Shown here: positions 1 to 12,201 of the stretch, in pieces
Numbering within the stretch: position 1 is the stretch's first letter
Layout: each line of letters opens with the position of its first letter
DNA from: Cryptomeria japonica
Taxonomy: Eukaryota; Streptophyta; Pinopsida; Cupressales; Cupressaceae
DNA length: 64,000 bases
Assembly (NCBI RefSeq): GCF_030272615.1
Contig: NW_026729138.1
Span: 1-64,000, forward strand
Reading direction: 5' to 3'
Notes under the pieces: model-generated
The model's input: only the letters and a program-made list of their open reading frames with translations
The model's database searches: none
What the model was told of the DNA's origin: nothing
Translations under genes and position numbers: made by a program

Positions 1-830
1 ATCAAATGTGTGTGTCCTACAACCCTTCAAGGATATAGTGAGCAAGCTTACTTTGTGAGCTTGAGTAAGGTGAGATAAGAAAACAATTGGTAGGGGAGTA
101 CATAGGAAAGACTATAGGCCCTAAGAGAGAATAGGATTATGCCATCACATATGTCAACTTGACAACCTCGAACTCAAAACCAATCCACAAAATTATCCCA
201 AAGATTCTGCATAACACGTTATACCACTAATTAGCTAAAGAACCTCGTTCTTCCTGAAACATCGAATGTCGAATCTTCAATCTTGCATGAGAATCAATAC
301 CGAAGGCTACAATTGTGGATTAAGTTATTATAATAATCCAATCGACTACTTCTTCCACCGCAAAGAAAAATGTGCACCCAAAATTTAGTTCTACTCAAAG
401 TACTCTTACTTTGTCGAACACTGTGTTCCACCTTCTAGACTTAAGCAAAGTAGACTTTGAACTTTTGATAGGATGATTTTGCATATTCTGAATGAATCTT
501 TTGATCTGAGTTGCCATCAATGAGAATACCAAAACACTCCTCAAGCACTTATCTCTTCCATTATAGTATCTCTTGCCAACAGATGAACATTATACAATAA
601 GAGTGATAGGTTCTTAGTGTTAAAGTTTGATATAAGCTAGAAGATAGTGATAGTTTACTAGCATAGCAAGTAATCCCATGGCAGTTCATAATGTCTAGGG
701 TAGAATTAGTGGGTAAGTATTCATAGACTTCAAAGATTCTAGGTGTGAGGGAATTTGTGAAGATAGAAAAAATCAAACAAACTCTCATAATTCCTGATTG
801 CAGTGATTGCAGACCAATATATAGTGCCAC
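1..830. other. Left flank, outside the duplication; no gene seen
   Basis: AT-rich sequence with no recognisable coding region. An 89-codon open frame on the minus strand (561-830) has no domain-like features and its composition matches non-coding surroundings. This is the only part of the window lying to the left of the duplicated unit; it has no counterpart before 48213. Confidence 0.6.
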
Positions 831-868
831 AATGATCTAGAGCTGCACTTAAAGAAGAGGTTTATAGT

Positions 869-2445
869 TTGTAATAGTTCTCAACATTGAAATAATGAAA
901 GATATGAGTAAATTCAAGGTAAATTAAAGTCCTTACAAGCCTTCTATTCCTATAAGGGTTTACTGCACTTCAGGCTTAAGTAAACTCATGTCATGTATCA
1001 ATTAGAAATGATACAAATAGTTCAAGGGATAGTTAACTTGGCAAAAGATGAAGTTCCAAAATTCATGTAGAAGGGGCCAGAAAAGGAGGACAGTAGAGGT
1101 AGTTTGCAATAATTCCACCTCATTTTATACTCCCTCATTGGTTAATCACCACTTAAGACCTTTTTTGTAGTAGTTAGCTCTTAGTTTAGAAAAATATTGA
1201 CCCTTCTTAAATGCATGCTTCAAGATCAAATTTGACCTCAAGGCCATATCATGCAAAGTTGGTGATGTTTTCAAGGAAGAAGCGTTCAATTCTTCATTTT
1301 GTTCAACGCTAGTTCTTCTCAGTTCATCTTCATCTCCTTCAAGGGTCCTTTTCTATAAGACTTATTCTCCTCTCTTTTTCTAAGTTAGTTCCTTTTTCTC
1401 TCTACCTCTTTTGCACTCAACATTAAGGCATGATACATTGTAGCTCAATGGAAGCATTTTTCAGATTTGTAACAACAACTCTTTCATTTTTTCAATAAAA
1501 TAGCAGCAGGTTTTCCTCCTTAATAGTTCATGTGTTGTGTTGAATGAAAGATTTGATGAAGTTCTTCTAATTCATTGTTAGAATTCTCTTATTTTGTCTC
1601 TTTCAAACAACATTAATGCAAGAAGGTGCATAGTAATTATAGGTTATAGATTGTGTTTAGCTAGTCTTAGGAGTTTGTAGTTGTGAAAACTCATTGTTTT
1701 CATTCAAGAAATCTCTAAAACTAGCCCTTTTCTATGAAATATTTATGTATTACTTACTTTGTTGAGATGTGACAAGAAAGGTTTCTTTTGTTAAGATGTG
1801 TTATGAGTTAGTGCAGCTGATTAGGTTTCTTAAATATTTGGTGCATCACCTCTTAGGATAGGTTTCAATTCAAGTTTTTCTTCCTATTCTTTTTACCATC
1901 AAAGAAATAGTTTTAGGTGTTTCATCAAGGAGAAACAATTCATTCTAGATATTCACCTTCAATTTGAGCAACCCACGGTCTCTAAGGTCTTTCCATGTTT
2001 CACAAGATTCCTAAGATTTCAGCTTAAGCATCACAAGTGCAATCTTGGTGACAACACATCCAACACAAGCGTGGATACTAGGGAGAACCATTCGTGTAGA
2101 AACACATCACCAAGTCGTCATGACTTTCATGTAATGTATTAATTTATATAGAGGGAAAAAGAAGTACTGCTTGGGTCGTGCTCTCTCACTTTGGCCTTAT
2201 GGACTACCCTGGAGACAAGCCCTCCTACCTACATAGAAGATGATAATAATTTCTCTTACACCCAAGGTCCAATGGAAGGTGAGAGGAGAGGGTACCTTTT
2301 TTATCACCTCTAGGATTATAAAAATAAAGTGTGTAGAATGCACCAAACACTTGAAACAATTTCTTTAACCCCAAATGAAAAAGATGCGACCCTAATTAAA
2401 CTAGAAATGCAAAGACACGCACCTAGATTACCCTTGCAACAAATG
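869..2445 (+). repeat. R1 repeat, copy 1 (about 1.58 kb)
   Basis: Matches 46635-48217 at roughly 90-95% identity by eye with small indels, and 48251-49827 almost perfectly. No transposon protein, terminal inverted repeat or target duplication was recognised, so the family is unknown. The homology with the diverged copy begins at TTGTAATAGTTCTCAAC and ends near ACAAATGA. Confidence 0.85.
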
Positions 2446-3023
2446 ACTAGTACTTTTAATAAATTACCCCTACTTGCAAGCACACTCGTTATGTTAATTT
2501 TAGAAATCCAAGTCCAAATGTGAAAGGGGGCCTTCGACAATATGATGTTTTCTCTTTTTCAAGATAGTTGCACTGCTTCGTTAGTCCAAACAAGGGGGTT
2601 AGGCCAAAACTAAGTCGAAAAATCCTAAAATGGAAAAGATAATGAAAGCTGAAAACAAAAACACAGTTATACCGAATGTAGAGGCACTTTCTAAATAAAG
2701 ACCTGCAAATATCAGACATAGATGCAATTTTAAGATCTGAAACCTGCAAAACAAAATCTAAACACAGACGTGATAACAGGAAACTCAGACACTGCTTCTT
2801 GGTAGAGACACAATATGATGAGTCAGAGACGCGATTTTTGGAAACCTGCACTTGCAATAGACAGAAAAACCAAAAACGTGGAAATAGCATAGGTTGGAAT
2901 CATAAATTTCAACCATATGAGGTTTGAATAATGAAAATCCAAGATTCCAAGCATAGGTTTGTCATAGATGCCACAAGTGTAATGCATAAGTGTGAAATTA
3001 ACATCGGGTGCAATTTTTGACAC
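2446..3023. other. No gene seen
   Basis: AT-rich sequence between R1 and the microsatellite. Minus-strand open frames here run into the microsatellite and lack domain-like features. Confidence 0.5.

Positions 3024-3074
<51 letters not shown>
3024..3074. repeat. Compound (TA)n(GA)n microsatellite
   Basis: About 26 bases of alternating TA followed by about 25 bases of AG. The unit B copy at 50406-50456 has one TA fewer and one GA more, with total length unchanged. This looks like a single substitution at the TA/GA boundary or compensating slippage. Confidence 0.95.
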
Positions 3075-3244
3075 GAATAAAAAAGAGCAAGAGAGAAATA
3101 CAAGAGATACAAAGGGAAAAAGAAAGTAACTTTTGATTAGTTGTTTCATGACAACAATCTAAAGATGACATGTGTCCTTGGGGATTTAGGCTCAAGGTAG
3201 CATGTCATTTGATTAAGGATATGATAATTCAACTTTAAGATCTT

Positions 3245-4033
3245 TTTAATGTACCCATTGCACACTTAAGATGATAATTATATTGAGAGAGTAAGAGAAA
3301 AACCAAAGATGAAGAGAAAAGAGAGATACATGTAAGATATAGAGAGGTGAAGAAATTAAAAACAGAGAGAAAGGGAGAGCACAAGAGAAGGAGACCAATG
3401 AGACAAAGAAGGAGAAAGAGATGAAGATGGATAGAGAAATAGGAACAAAGGTAGAAATAAATAGATAGGGAGAGGGATAGGGAGATACAAATAGAGAGAA
3501 GAGAGAGAAATAAAGATAGAGATACAAGGTGTTCGCCCTTGGTCTCCTTGGTCTCCTTGTGTTGTGCAACGTAGTGCTCAAGTTTGTGACATGTCTTAAC
3601 CACCTCCTATGGATTCTATAAGTCTAGTGGTTTTATTGGACATTAACAGGTCGATCTTTTGGTGCAATGACAATTGCACTTGTAACAAGAGATAGTGAGA
3701 GAGATAGAGAAAATAGAAAAAGGAAAATACAAAGAGAGAAGAGGAGAGAGACATAGATAGAGATAATGTTAAATAAAGAGAGGGAGATAGAGGTATGAGT
3801 AGAGGTAGAGATATTGAGAAGTAAAGAGGGAACCCTCTCTCCCTCTCCTTATCCATATGCATCTTCACATCCATCTCTTTCACTAGCTCCTTTCCCCTAT
3901 TTCTCTCTCTCACACACTTCCCCCCTATCACTCTATCTTTCTATCCCTATCTTTCCCCCTCTCACTATTGAAAAATAGATCAAAGATTTCCCTAATTGGC
4001 ATTCCACACCTCTTTAATGTACCCATTGCACAC
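3245..4033. repeat. Strand-asymmetric purine/pyrimidine block bounded by a 21-bp direct repeat
   Basis: The 21-bp sequence starting TTTAATGTACCCATTGC occurs at 3245-3265 and again at 4013-4033. Between them the plus strand is purine-rich (degenerate GAGA, about 3277-3530 and 3680-3830), then switches to pyrimidine-rich (3832-3965). Long minus-strand open frames here encode Ser/Leu/Phe/Tyr-rich strings that come from the GA bias; I do not regard them as genes. The bounding repeats could mark a filler insertion with a duplicated target, but no element ends are recognisable. Confidence 0.7.
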
Positions 4034-4188
4034 CAAGGTGTGATTACTAGTTTTATTCCTATCACTTTTCTTTCTTATTCTTCTCAACTAAACAAATATA
4101 AAGTTGATAATTGTATTTATTATTTTGGAGTTTTTATGTATATAGGTCATTCACACCCTTATGCAACTACAGAATGTCTCCCAACATT

Positions 4189-4880
4189 AATAAATATTGT
4201 GCAAGCTTAAATAACATAAGTTAGATGCTAGATAGTCTAGCAAGATATAACACTAATTTATAGAAGTTGATTGATCATATAACTCGAATATCACACCTAA
4301 TAAAATATGATTTAACCCAAGCCATGCTAATAGTAAAATCTTATGCATATCTTGAAAACACTGAAAACCTATTCTTTCAACTCTGAGCATCCAAAAAGAA
4401 GATTTACTATGTGCAAGTGTTTATCCATTTACACATTTAGGCCTAAATTGAACTACTGAGAGAAATTAGGTATACCACGCCTATTACTAGACTTAGATCA
4501 TAATGGCATATAAATATGATATCCATACAATTTCTCATTAAGGATTCTATTTTCTAATACACTTATACTAAATTGAACATAAATTCTATAGCTTAATTGA
4601 TGTAAAATTAGAAACATTTAGGTCAAATTAATAATTAAAATCAACAATACTTACTAAATAATTGCTACCGTGAAATTACTATTATTTTAAAATTTATGTC
4701 ACTTGAAAGTATTGAAATAAAAATTTAACATGTGTTGATACAATAAAACTCATTTTACCACTACATTCTTTGCAAATCCTTGTGAGTCTCCTATCAACTA
4801 TTCAGTCTACCAAAATGTAAACTAGTGTGCAAAATTCCATTACATGAAATTTTAAAATTGAACATTTAATTTTCCATCTA
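4189..4880 (+). repeat. R2 dispersed repeat, copy 1
   Basis: Similar in inverted orientation to 42838-43497. Shared landmarks are GCTTAAATAACATAA near 4203 and TTGAACATTTAATTTT near 4857, with many matching stretches in the same order between them. The copies are clearly diverged. No coding capacity or terminal structure recognised. Confidence 0.75.
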
Positions 4881-6055
4881 TAAATTTTTTTTCAAACATG
4901 AATGGTGAAGTAATTTATAACCCAAAATATGTTTTAGGTTTATTTGCAACAACAACAAAACAATATATATATTTCTTATAAACTTTAAACTACTCTAACC
5001 TTAAAAAAAAAACAATAGAATACACATCAGAAATATTTTGTTGTCATCAAATAGAATTTTGTTTAATAGTTTACACATTCTTTCATCAATTTATAGTAGT
5101 CTTTACATTGTTTAATAATGGTTCAATTGACAAAGAATAATAAAAAATAACTTTTAATAAAATATTATACACATCTAAAATTAAATATATTTTATTTAAT
5201 AAAATAAAACAAAAAAATAATTGAAACTTTATTTGGATTGTTTGGCCAAACGGGTTTTGATCAAATGTAGAGTTGGAATATTGTGGATGGGGGACAATTA
5301 TTTCTAGAATTGTCTCATGTGTTGGATCACTTAGTGGAGAAAGACAAGGTTGTGTACTACTCTTTGTTTGTTGGACGGTTGACCCTTCTTGCTTTGTATC
5401 TCTTTTTGTGATTGAATAAATTTTTACCCCTTTTTTATTTTTGAAGAAGAAAGATTATTAAATAATAATTTTAAAAAAAAATCCAAAAATTATCAAAATT
5501 TAAAATTACCAAGAAAATTCACATAATAGTGATCTTTTATACCAATATACATCTAGAGAGCTACCCACCATAGTATTAAACATTTGAAACTATATTACCA
5601 TAGCACAAGTTAAGCTGAGATCTAACATGTCCTAGGGGAGAGGACCTAGTAGTTGAGCACCCCAACTTCGTGCATCTCAAAATCTTAGTGGAAATTTCAA
5701 ATCACTCCCATTTTTTTAAGCTAGCTAACTTGGCAAGTCCCTTGCTTGTAACTAAGGTTTCAAGGCCACATCATCAAATATGATGCCACATCAACATGTG
5801 TTTTGTCAAGGTGTTCAAAACAACCCAAAAAGGTGAGACCAATGGTCGTGCAAAAAGGAGACCCAAGATTATGCAGCCGATGTGGTATCACACGATTGGT
5901 TGCTTTTAACAATTATGGGTAGTCATCATTAGCAATAATGAAGTCACAACTATTGGTACAATATTGTCACAAAAAATTGGACATTAAATCAGTAAGTGCG
6001 CATAAAAAATCAACAAGTGTAGATATTAAATCAACAACTACTCTCATAGGGCTAT
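4881..6055. other. AT-rich intergenic sequence, no gene seen
   Basis: Mostly low-complexity AT-rich DNA. One copy of a dispersed GGGGAGAGG-type motif lies at 5635-5680. No coding region or RNA gene recognised. Confidence 0.5.
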
Positions 6056-7331
6056 AGCTATTCTGGCTCCAAAATATTCTATTCATACGTCGTGTTATAT
6101 GACATTCACATGTTATGACATTCACGTGTTATTGAACGTCGATGACGCGATTAACTGCTGTGATTTTCACGAATGTCATATAACACGACATACGAATATA
6201 ACATTTTGAAGCCAGAATAGCTGCATCCCTCTCACAGCCATTAGACCATGATGATTTTAGAATACTGTTAACCATTGGCTTCGACGACATTGCAAAATTA
6301 ATTTTTTAAATCAGTTGGGTGTGCTATTCATTGGCATCTTCTACCTCACCCTCTGACTCTCTCAAATAGTGAACTAATCGGTCGGTTCAATTAGGGGAGA
6401 GGGACCAGTAGTCGTTAGGGCTAACTTCGTCAACATGTAGCCGTCACATGGAATATTGTAAGACCTCCGTTTTTTATTAGAAATGTAATATGGACACTTA
6501 ACTATCTACAACTAAGGTTTGAAGGCGTGACTCATCAGGCAAGTCATCAAAATAACACGTCTAGTGCAAAGTGTCAAAAAAGTGACTTTTTAAAGATTCG
6601 ACCAAAACTTAATCTAAAAATCCCTAGTTGTTGAATAAAAAAATATCATTTGTAATTAATATAATATCGTATTTTTATGTAAAATATAACTTATATGAAA
6701 CTTAAGTGGACCAAATGCCTATTATTAATCATAAATGTGTGTTATCTCTAACTTTTATATCCAACACCAAAGGACCAATAGTTGAACACAAAACAACATA
6801 TTATGATATAAAATAAAACTTATATGAACACAAAGGGACCAATTGTTGAACACTTAAATCTTTGGACAATCTCTCACATTTCATGGAGAAAAACAAGGTA
6901 TTTATTGTGTTCACCTTTTATATTTGTGATAAGACAAATTACTAATATGAAATACTCCAATGCATATACATTGCTACCCTAATAGTTGTACACATAAGAA
7001 TAATATTTTTACACTATGATAACAGTACTTGTTTAAGTGAGTACCTTATTTTATAAATGACTTATAGTGGATAGCTATGATATTTTATTTGAAATAAAAA
7101 ATATCTATTTCACTTGTTAATTAGTGTATTTATGTCTTTTTTATATAACATTTATAGGTTCTCTTATGTTCAAGTATTGGTCCATTTTGATCAACATTTG
7201 GCAATTTTTTTATTTACATGTGGATTATTTATTTACATTATATAGTATAAATATGTGGCAAGATTGGATATTATATGCACAATTGCTATAACAGCTATTG
7301 GACCCCGTACAACTACTGGTCCCTCTCCCCT
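5635..7331. repeat. Cluster of short diverged motif copies (GGGGAGAGGGACCAGTAGT type)
   Basis: Related copies sit at 5635-5665 (plus), 6393-6420 (plus) and 7305-7331 (minus). Shorter GGACCAATAGTTGAACAC-like copies are at 6773 and 6837. The first two are both followed by AACTTCGT. The cluster lies in the 2 kb upstream of the TIR exon. It may be remnants of a small mobile element or a regulatory motif family; the sequence does not decide. Confidence 0.5.
6056..6222. mobile_element. 167-bp foldback MITE
   Basis: The left arm from 6056 (AGCTATTCTGGCTCC) and the right arm ending 6222 (GCCAGAATAGCT) are reverse complements over about 55 bp with a few mismatches. They share the stretch GTCGTGTTATATGACATTC. 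The element is almost entirely two arms around a short loop, as in non-autonomous DNA elements. No convincing target duplication was found, so the superfamily is undetermined. Confidence 0.8.
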
Positions 7332-7499
7332 ATTTTGCATCCTTTCTATTTGGTCAAACTGTTTGTGGTTATTAGTGAGCCACACTGACTTGTTGAAAAA
7401 ATTCACCCAATCTAATCGAAAACCAATTTGACCAAATTCATGAATTATTGAATTCTGTGGGATCTGATCTCTCCTATTATACTCATGTACGAAGTTGAA

Positions 7500-7574
7500 G
7501 TTGCGCACAGTTGGGTTTTCTACTTCGCGCCTCTGTATCTTTACATTCTCCTTCCTTTCAGTTAGAACTCAGAG
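7500..7574 (+). promoter_or_regulatory. 5' leader of TNL gene, possible 5'-UTR splice acceptor
   Basis: A pyrimidine-rich run (TCTTTACATTCTCCTTCC) followed by TTTCAG lies 14 bases before the start codon and would serve as a splice acceptor, so the leader may be spliced. The ATG at 7575 has G at +4. I see no clear TATA box at a suitable distance. The start was chosen because TIR homology begins about 18 residues later and no better upstream ATG is in frame. Confidence 0.3.
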
Positions 7575-8083
7575 ATGGACGGATTCAAGCTTTACATACG
7601 TGGCGCTACAAAAATTTCTTTAAATGATAAGAGATATCACGTGTTTCTGAGTTTCAGGGGGAAAGATGTGAGAAAGACTCTCGTTGATCATCTCTTTCAA
7701 GCTCTTTCCGCAGCTGGATTGAATGTGTTTCTTGACAGCCACAAATTAAAAAAGGGGGAAATCATTGATTTAGGCCTGGAAAATGTAATTAAGTGCAGTT
7801 CAATACGCATTCCTATATTTTCTAAAGGATATGCAAGCTAGGCATGGTGTCTCAAGGAGGCTGCCTTAATGTTGGCTTCCCCTGGGTTGATCATTCCTCT
7901 TTTTTATGAAATGGAACCGACCCATGTTAGATATCCTCAAGGAAGCTCTAGCCCTTATGAGAAATCATTTGAAAAATATTATAGCCAATTAGATCGATAT
8001 TCAAGAGAAGAGATTGATGGGTGGAAGCATGCCCTTGAGCAGATCTGTTGTCGCTCAGGCTGGTCCCTGGATATGACTGGAAG
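7575..8083 (+). pseudogene. TNL immune receptor, exon 1 (TIR domain) with in-frame stop, copy A
   Basis: Encodes a TIR domain of the plant TNL class. TIR domains of this family act as NAD-cleaving enzymes or signalling platforms after receptor activation. Visible motifs: YHVFLSFRGKD near residues 22-32, DHLFQAL, GLNVFLD and FSKGYAS. An in-frame TAG at 7839-7841 follows FSKGYAS; the same frame resumes with AWCLKEAALML, IIPLFYEMEPTHVR and GWSLDMTG up to the donor AG|GTTAGT at 8083/8084. The conserved Glu of the WCL.E motif, catalytic in TIR NADases, is codon 7857-7859 and lies after the stop, so the 88-residue product would lack it. The exon ends in phase 2, matching the acceptor at 13462. As drawn, the full receptor needs stop read-through or initiation downstream; otherwise this is a broken TIR exon. 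Confidence 0.85.
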
Positions 8084-9170
8084 GTTAGTAATTTACCTCA
8101 TTTTCTCCTTGTTTTGTTTCAATTTTAAGTAATAGCTCAAAATCAAATCCACTCAGCCCAAACCATTTCCTAAATATAACTATTGAGCTTGTCTATGTCG
8201 AAGGAGCCATCTTTCAGTTTCACAAGCCAGTTAAAATTTCTAAACTTTGTCTGGTAATCCTTCAGATTTAAAATAAGCACTCAGTTGTATCCATCCAGTG
8301 TGTTGGATGCACTGATTAAGCCTAGTGCCTATTATGCTACCATTTGTCAAAATAATTGTAATTTGTCAAATCCCTTAACACCCTCTGAGTTTGTCTGCTC
8401 ATTTTTCAGATCAGCAGTAATTTCTTCCTTGTCAATAAATGTTTTCTAATGCTAAATTTTTATAAATATATCTAATCTCCGAAACTTGACAGAATAAGAA
8501 GACATAGAGAATACAAAAGCAATATAGATTCAGCTGATCAACATAGAATTTCAGCTATTGCACTTAAAAATACACAGTACAATACAAATAGAAAGTTGAG
8601 TTAATAAAATTAGATCCAAGTAAAATAGAGCATGGGCTGTGTATGGGCTGCTGACAAATAATAAATGTGATAATAAAAGAGTTTGAAAAAGCAGGACAGA
8701 GGCAGATGAGGATAAGACAATTCATAACAGAAGTCTTCAGGTACTAATTGAAGCAGCAGCGCCTTGTCTGATGAGATAGCATAACTGTGGTGGTTGGGGT
8801 TGGCTATTCCAACAAACTTGTGCAAAAACATATATTCCAGAACTCAACCTTTCGCTAGATTTCTGGAAAAAGGATCGGTAAGACTGGGTTTCATGGGGCG
8901 TCAGATCTTTTTTCAAGTGTCAGGAAGTCTTCTTTTAAAAAAAAAATTGCTACAGAATTGATTGGAATTTTTGGCTGACGAATAACAATGACTGTAAATT
9001 TGAGCGGGTGGAAAAAGTGAAGTCTTAGACATTGTCCGTTTTGCCACAGGTCAATCATTTGAAATTTTTCAATTTTTTATCAATTGACTCTTTAGCAATC
9101 TTCTCTTTTGTTCTTTGCAACTTTCTTCAACTGCTACAGTAGTCAAAGTCTTTAGCAATCTTTTCTCTGT

Positions 9171-9228
9171 GTCTGCAGTCTCTTCTTCATATTTCTTTGC
9201 GTCTGCAGTCTCTTCTTCATATTTTTTT
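9171..9228. repeat. 30-bp tandem repeat, two copies
   Basis: GTCTGCAGTCTCTTCTTCAT and the bases after it are repeated head to tail. On the minus strand this gives two copies of KKYEEETAD, so it may be the tail of the coiled-coil remnant upstream on that strand. Confidence 0.75.
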
Positions 9229-9530
9229 GTTAACTGGCTATTGCTACAACTACTGCACTTTTCAGTATTCACAATGTCTTTGATACATTCTCTTTTACAA
9301 GTTCTTTTCTTTTGTCTCTAACTGATGGTTACAACAAAGTCTGCTGACTTAAATTATTTCTTTGCATAATAACTTCAAACCATCTTTAAGATCTGCATAT
9401 CTTTTCTCAATAAAAGGACATTCGTTTGGCTTCCCTCAACTGTTGCGGCAGTCTCTCAAACTCGTTGTTTTCAAGTCTTCAAAACATCAGCTTGGAACAT
9501 CTTGCAACTTCATAATCTATAGTTGTCTTG

Positions 9531-10546
9531 CTAGACGATGATTTCTTTTGACTCAAAAACATTTTTCATTACTTTTAAACATTCAAACTTTTTATGATTG
9601 TTAACATTTTTCACAAATGAAAATTTGTACAACCTTTTGAACATACTTGTAAGTTTTTGCCAACAAGATCCATAGGTCCATCTACAGTCCATTTTTATAC
9701 AATCTGTTGTAGATTCTTTCTTCCAAAACATTTTTTCACAATGATTTCTTAAACCACAAATTTTACAAAGATGCAAATCCCAACACGTCTTTAATGTGAT
9801 TCTCTGTTTCAATGAGAACACCTAATACAATGTCTTTCTTAGGTTATTTTGCTTGAACTGGTAGCATCATTTTCTTTTCTTGTGACATATCCAAGGCCCT
9901 CATATTTTGGCCTCATTATTGCCTCAATAGGCTCTCTGATTCCTTGTTCATGTTCTCCCAATCCTTTACCTTTATAACCCCCTTTTTTCATGATATTCAA
10001 ACCAACAATTTAAAAACAACTTTTCTTAATCTCATCACATCTAACAAGACTTTTAGACTCATTAACATGCTTATCTTTATCACAAATGACTTTAATAAAA
10101 TTACACTTATCAAATGATGAACACAAATCTTCTGTACTACATGAATCATCATGGACCAATGTTTTTGACTTTCAACTTTCATTCTCTTCATTCAATTTTG
10201 ATATTTCTTTCTTGTATAAACTATTCTCCTCTTCTATTTTTTTCAGTTTCTCTTCTAAGTCATCAAACACCTTTTCTCTTTGCTCTAAATCGTCCTTCCT
10301 TTTCTTAATCTTATCAAATAGCTTTAACATTTCCTTTAGATCTTCATTTTTCTCTAGATCTTCATTTTCTCTTTTACTTTGTTCAATTTTTTTTTCAAGA
10401 TCACAATTCTCATCCAAAAATTTACATTTTTCAGCTTGTCCCTCTTTTATGATTGCAGTCATCTTTAATTTAAATTTCTTCATTTCCATTATTTCATTTT
10501 TTAAAAGATCTATCTGACTAATTAAATTTTCATTTTTTTTCTTCAC
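9531..10546 (-). pseudogene. Antisense coding remnant: coiled coil and G-patch motif
   Basis: Several minus-strand open pieces in successive order. The 10172-10546 piece (124 codons) is a Lys/Glu/Leu/Asn-rich coiled coil. A 50-codon open stretch at 9839-9991 contains KGLGEHEQGIREPIEA and RPKYEGLGY, which fits the G-patch consensus (Gly-rich, RNA-associated). A Cys/His-bearing piece (9531-9821) with CKICGLRNHCEKMFWKK follows. The pieces lie in different frames, so this is a decayed fossil; I do not join them. The coiled-coil plus Cys/His arrangement recalls gag-like regions of plant retroelements, but no LTRs or pol region were seen, so a captured host gene fragment is equally possible. Confidence 0.5.
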
Positions 10547-11884
10547 TTCTTTCCTATCTTTCCCATTGACTTAATAGATTGGTTTCTATGATTTGGGTAG
10601 TACCACTTACCTTTACTCACTCTCCCATGTTTTTCGTTAGGTAGCTCAAACACACCTTCAACAACTTTTTAACAAATGCATGCAATCTCTTAAAAATGGG
10701 CTCATCCTGTTTTTTTAAACATAACATGATTAAATATGACATGATCTGGCTTTTGACAGCAGCAAACTCTAAATACTATGACTCTTTCTAATATTTTCAC
10801 CCAAATTTAATAGCTTTAATATCTTTCACGAAAGGAGAAATAATTTTTACAAATGGCTCTTATTCTCTAATCATTTGAAATTTCTATTTTCAAGAATGCA
10901 GCTAAGTTGGCATCATCGACATCTGTCAACGATCTGCAGCTTTAGGTGGCTTCTCCTTTTGCTTCAACTATCTTAATCCTTTCAACTTCATTCTATGGCT
11001 TCAACTTACAATACTAACGGCTCCATTATTTCATAGTTTTCAGGATAAACTATATTGGCTGAACCAAAACAAACTCCCATAAATACATAGTTTTGCAGAC
11101 TCTAAGCTCTAGTCACCACTCTCAACTAGATGGGACCGTCTAAATGTTTAAAAAACACTCTATAATGTGAAGCATTGAGTTGGCTCCTCAGCTGTGACAT
11201 TTGCTTGATATGTACAACTTACTATGTAGTATGTACAATATTGATCCTTCCAAAGCAGAATCCCATGTTCAATTTCATGCTAGACAATATAGAAGTGTAA
11301 TCCCGTCAGTGATGGCACCTAAGCCAAAGGTGGCCGGAAGAAAAATTTACCGAACCAAGAAAACATAAGGCTGAGGAGAAAAAAACAATGCAAACAACAA
11401 AAAGGTTGTGGGAAGTAGGTTGTATTGGGATATTTCTGGGCGTTCATTGGTGCTGCAAACACTATTACAGATTCCGAGGCATACACTATTACACTGCTAC
11501 GAACTGGAATGAGCATGCGACTTGACTTTGACTCTAGATATAGAAAAATTGTGCATGCTCAAGGCAGAACAAATACTTGCGTGACAAAACGAGCTAGTTT
11601 TCTCACGATATGCGTAGTGATGGGCACTGAGATAAACGCAAGATAGGCATTCGGTATTTGATAGAGGAAAAGTCACTTGGATAGACATGCATGCAACAAA
11701 ATGTGGAAGAACAATCAAGCATAGGAACAATAAGGATCTGAATGATGTAATTATGGAAGGAAGAGAATTTGGCATACTGTTTGACAAGGGTGTGGTCATC
11801 CAATCTAATAGAAGGTATCGTTTTATGAATCTTAAGTAATCATTTACTGCAACCTTACAACTTGTGCTAAAACTGATTCACTCT

Positions 11885-12201
11885 GTTGCCAGAAACGGGA
11901 CGACAGCGTGTCGTTTCCGGTTTCAACGAACGGAAACGGTTTCTGAGCAGTGCCCAAAGTTTTTGCATTGATTTTTTAATTTTTTTTAATATTCACCAAG
12001 CCCGTGTAAGAAGTTTGATTTGTTTTCTAAATATTCATTCCAGTTGGTAGTTCTATATTATCACTTTTGGAAGTTTGATTTTTTAATTTTTTCTAAAATT
12101 AAGATTAGAAATTATTTCTTATACGCAACCTTTAAATATTCTGTTTTTCTTTATGTTACTTGCAGTTTCTGTTTCGATTTTTGTTTCTCGTTTCTAGTAA
12201 C
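11885..12201. mobile_element. About 317-bp candidate MITE
   Basis: The left end GTTGCCAGAAACGGGA and the right end (reverse complement GTTACTAGAAACGAGA) match at 13 of 16 positions. Inside the left end are further GAAACGG/CCGTTTC inverted motifs. There is no open reading frame of note and no clear target duplication. Confidence 0.4.

Noticed and set aside
3235-3931. Three overlapping minus-strand open frames of 111-122 codons
   Set aside because: They are Ser/Leu/Ile/Tyr strings generated by GA-rich DNA, overlap in different frames and contain no domain.
7233-7508. 91-codon minus-strand frame just upstream of the TIR exon
   Set aside because: No motif or promoter; overlaps a copy of the repeated GGGGAGAGG motif and the TNL leader.
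9531-10546. Complete retroelement in the TNL intron
   Set aside because: No terminal repeats, primer site or pol-type domain found around the coiled-coil/G-patch remnant; kept only as a decayed fragment.
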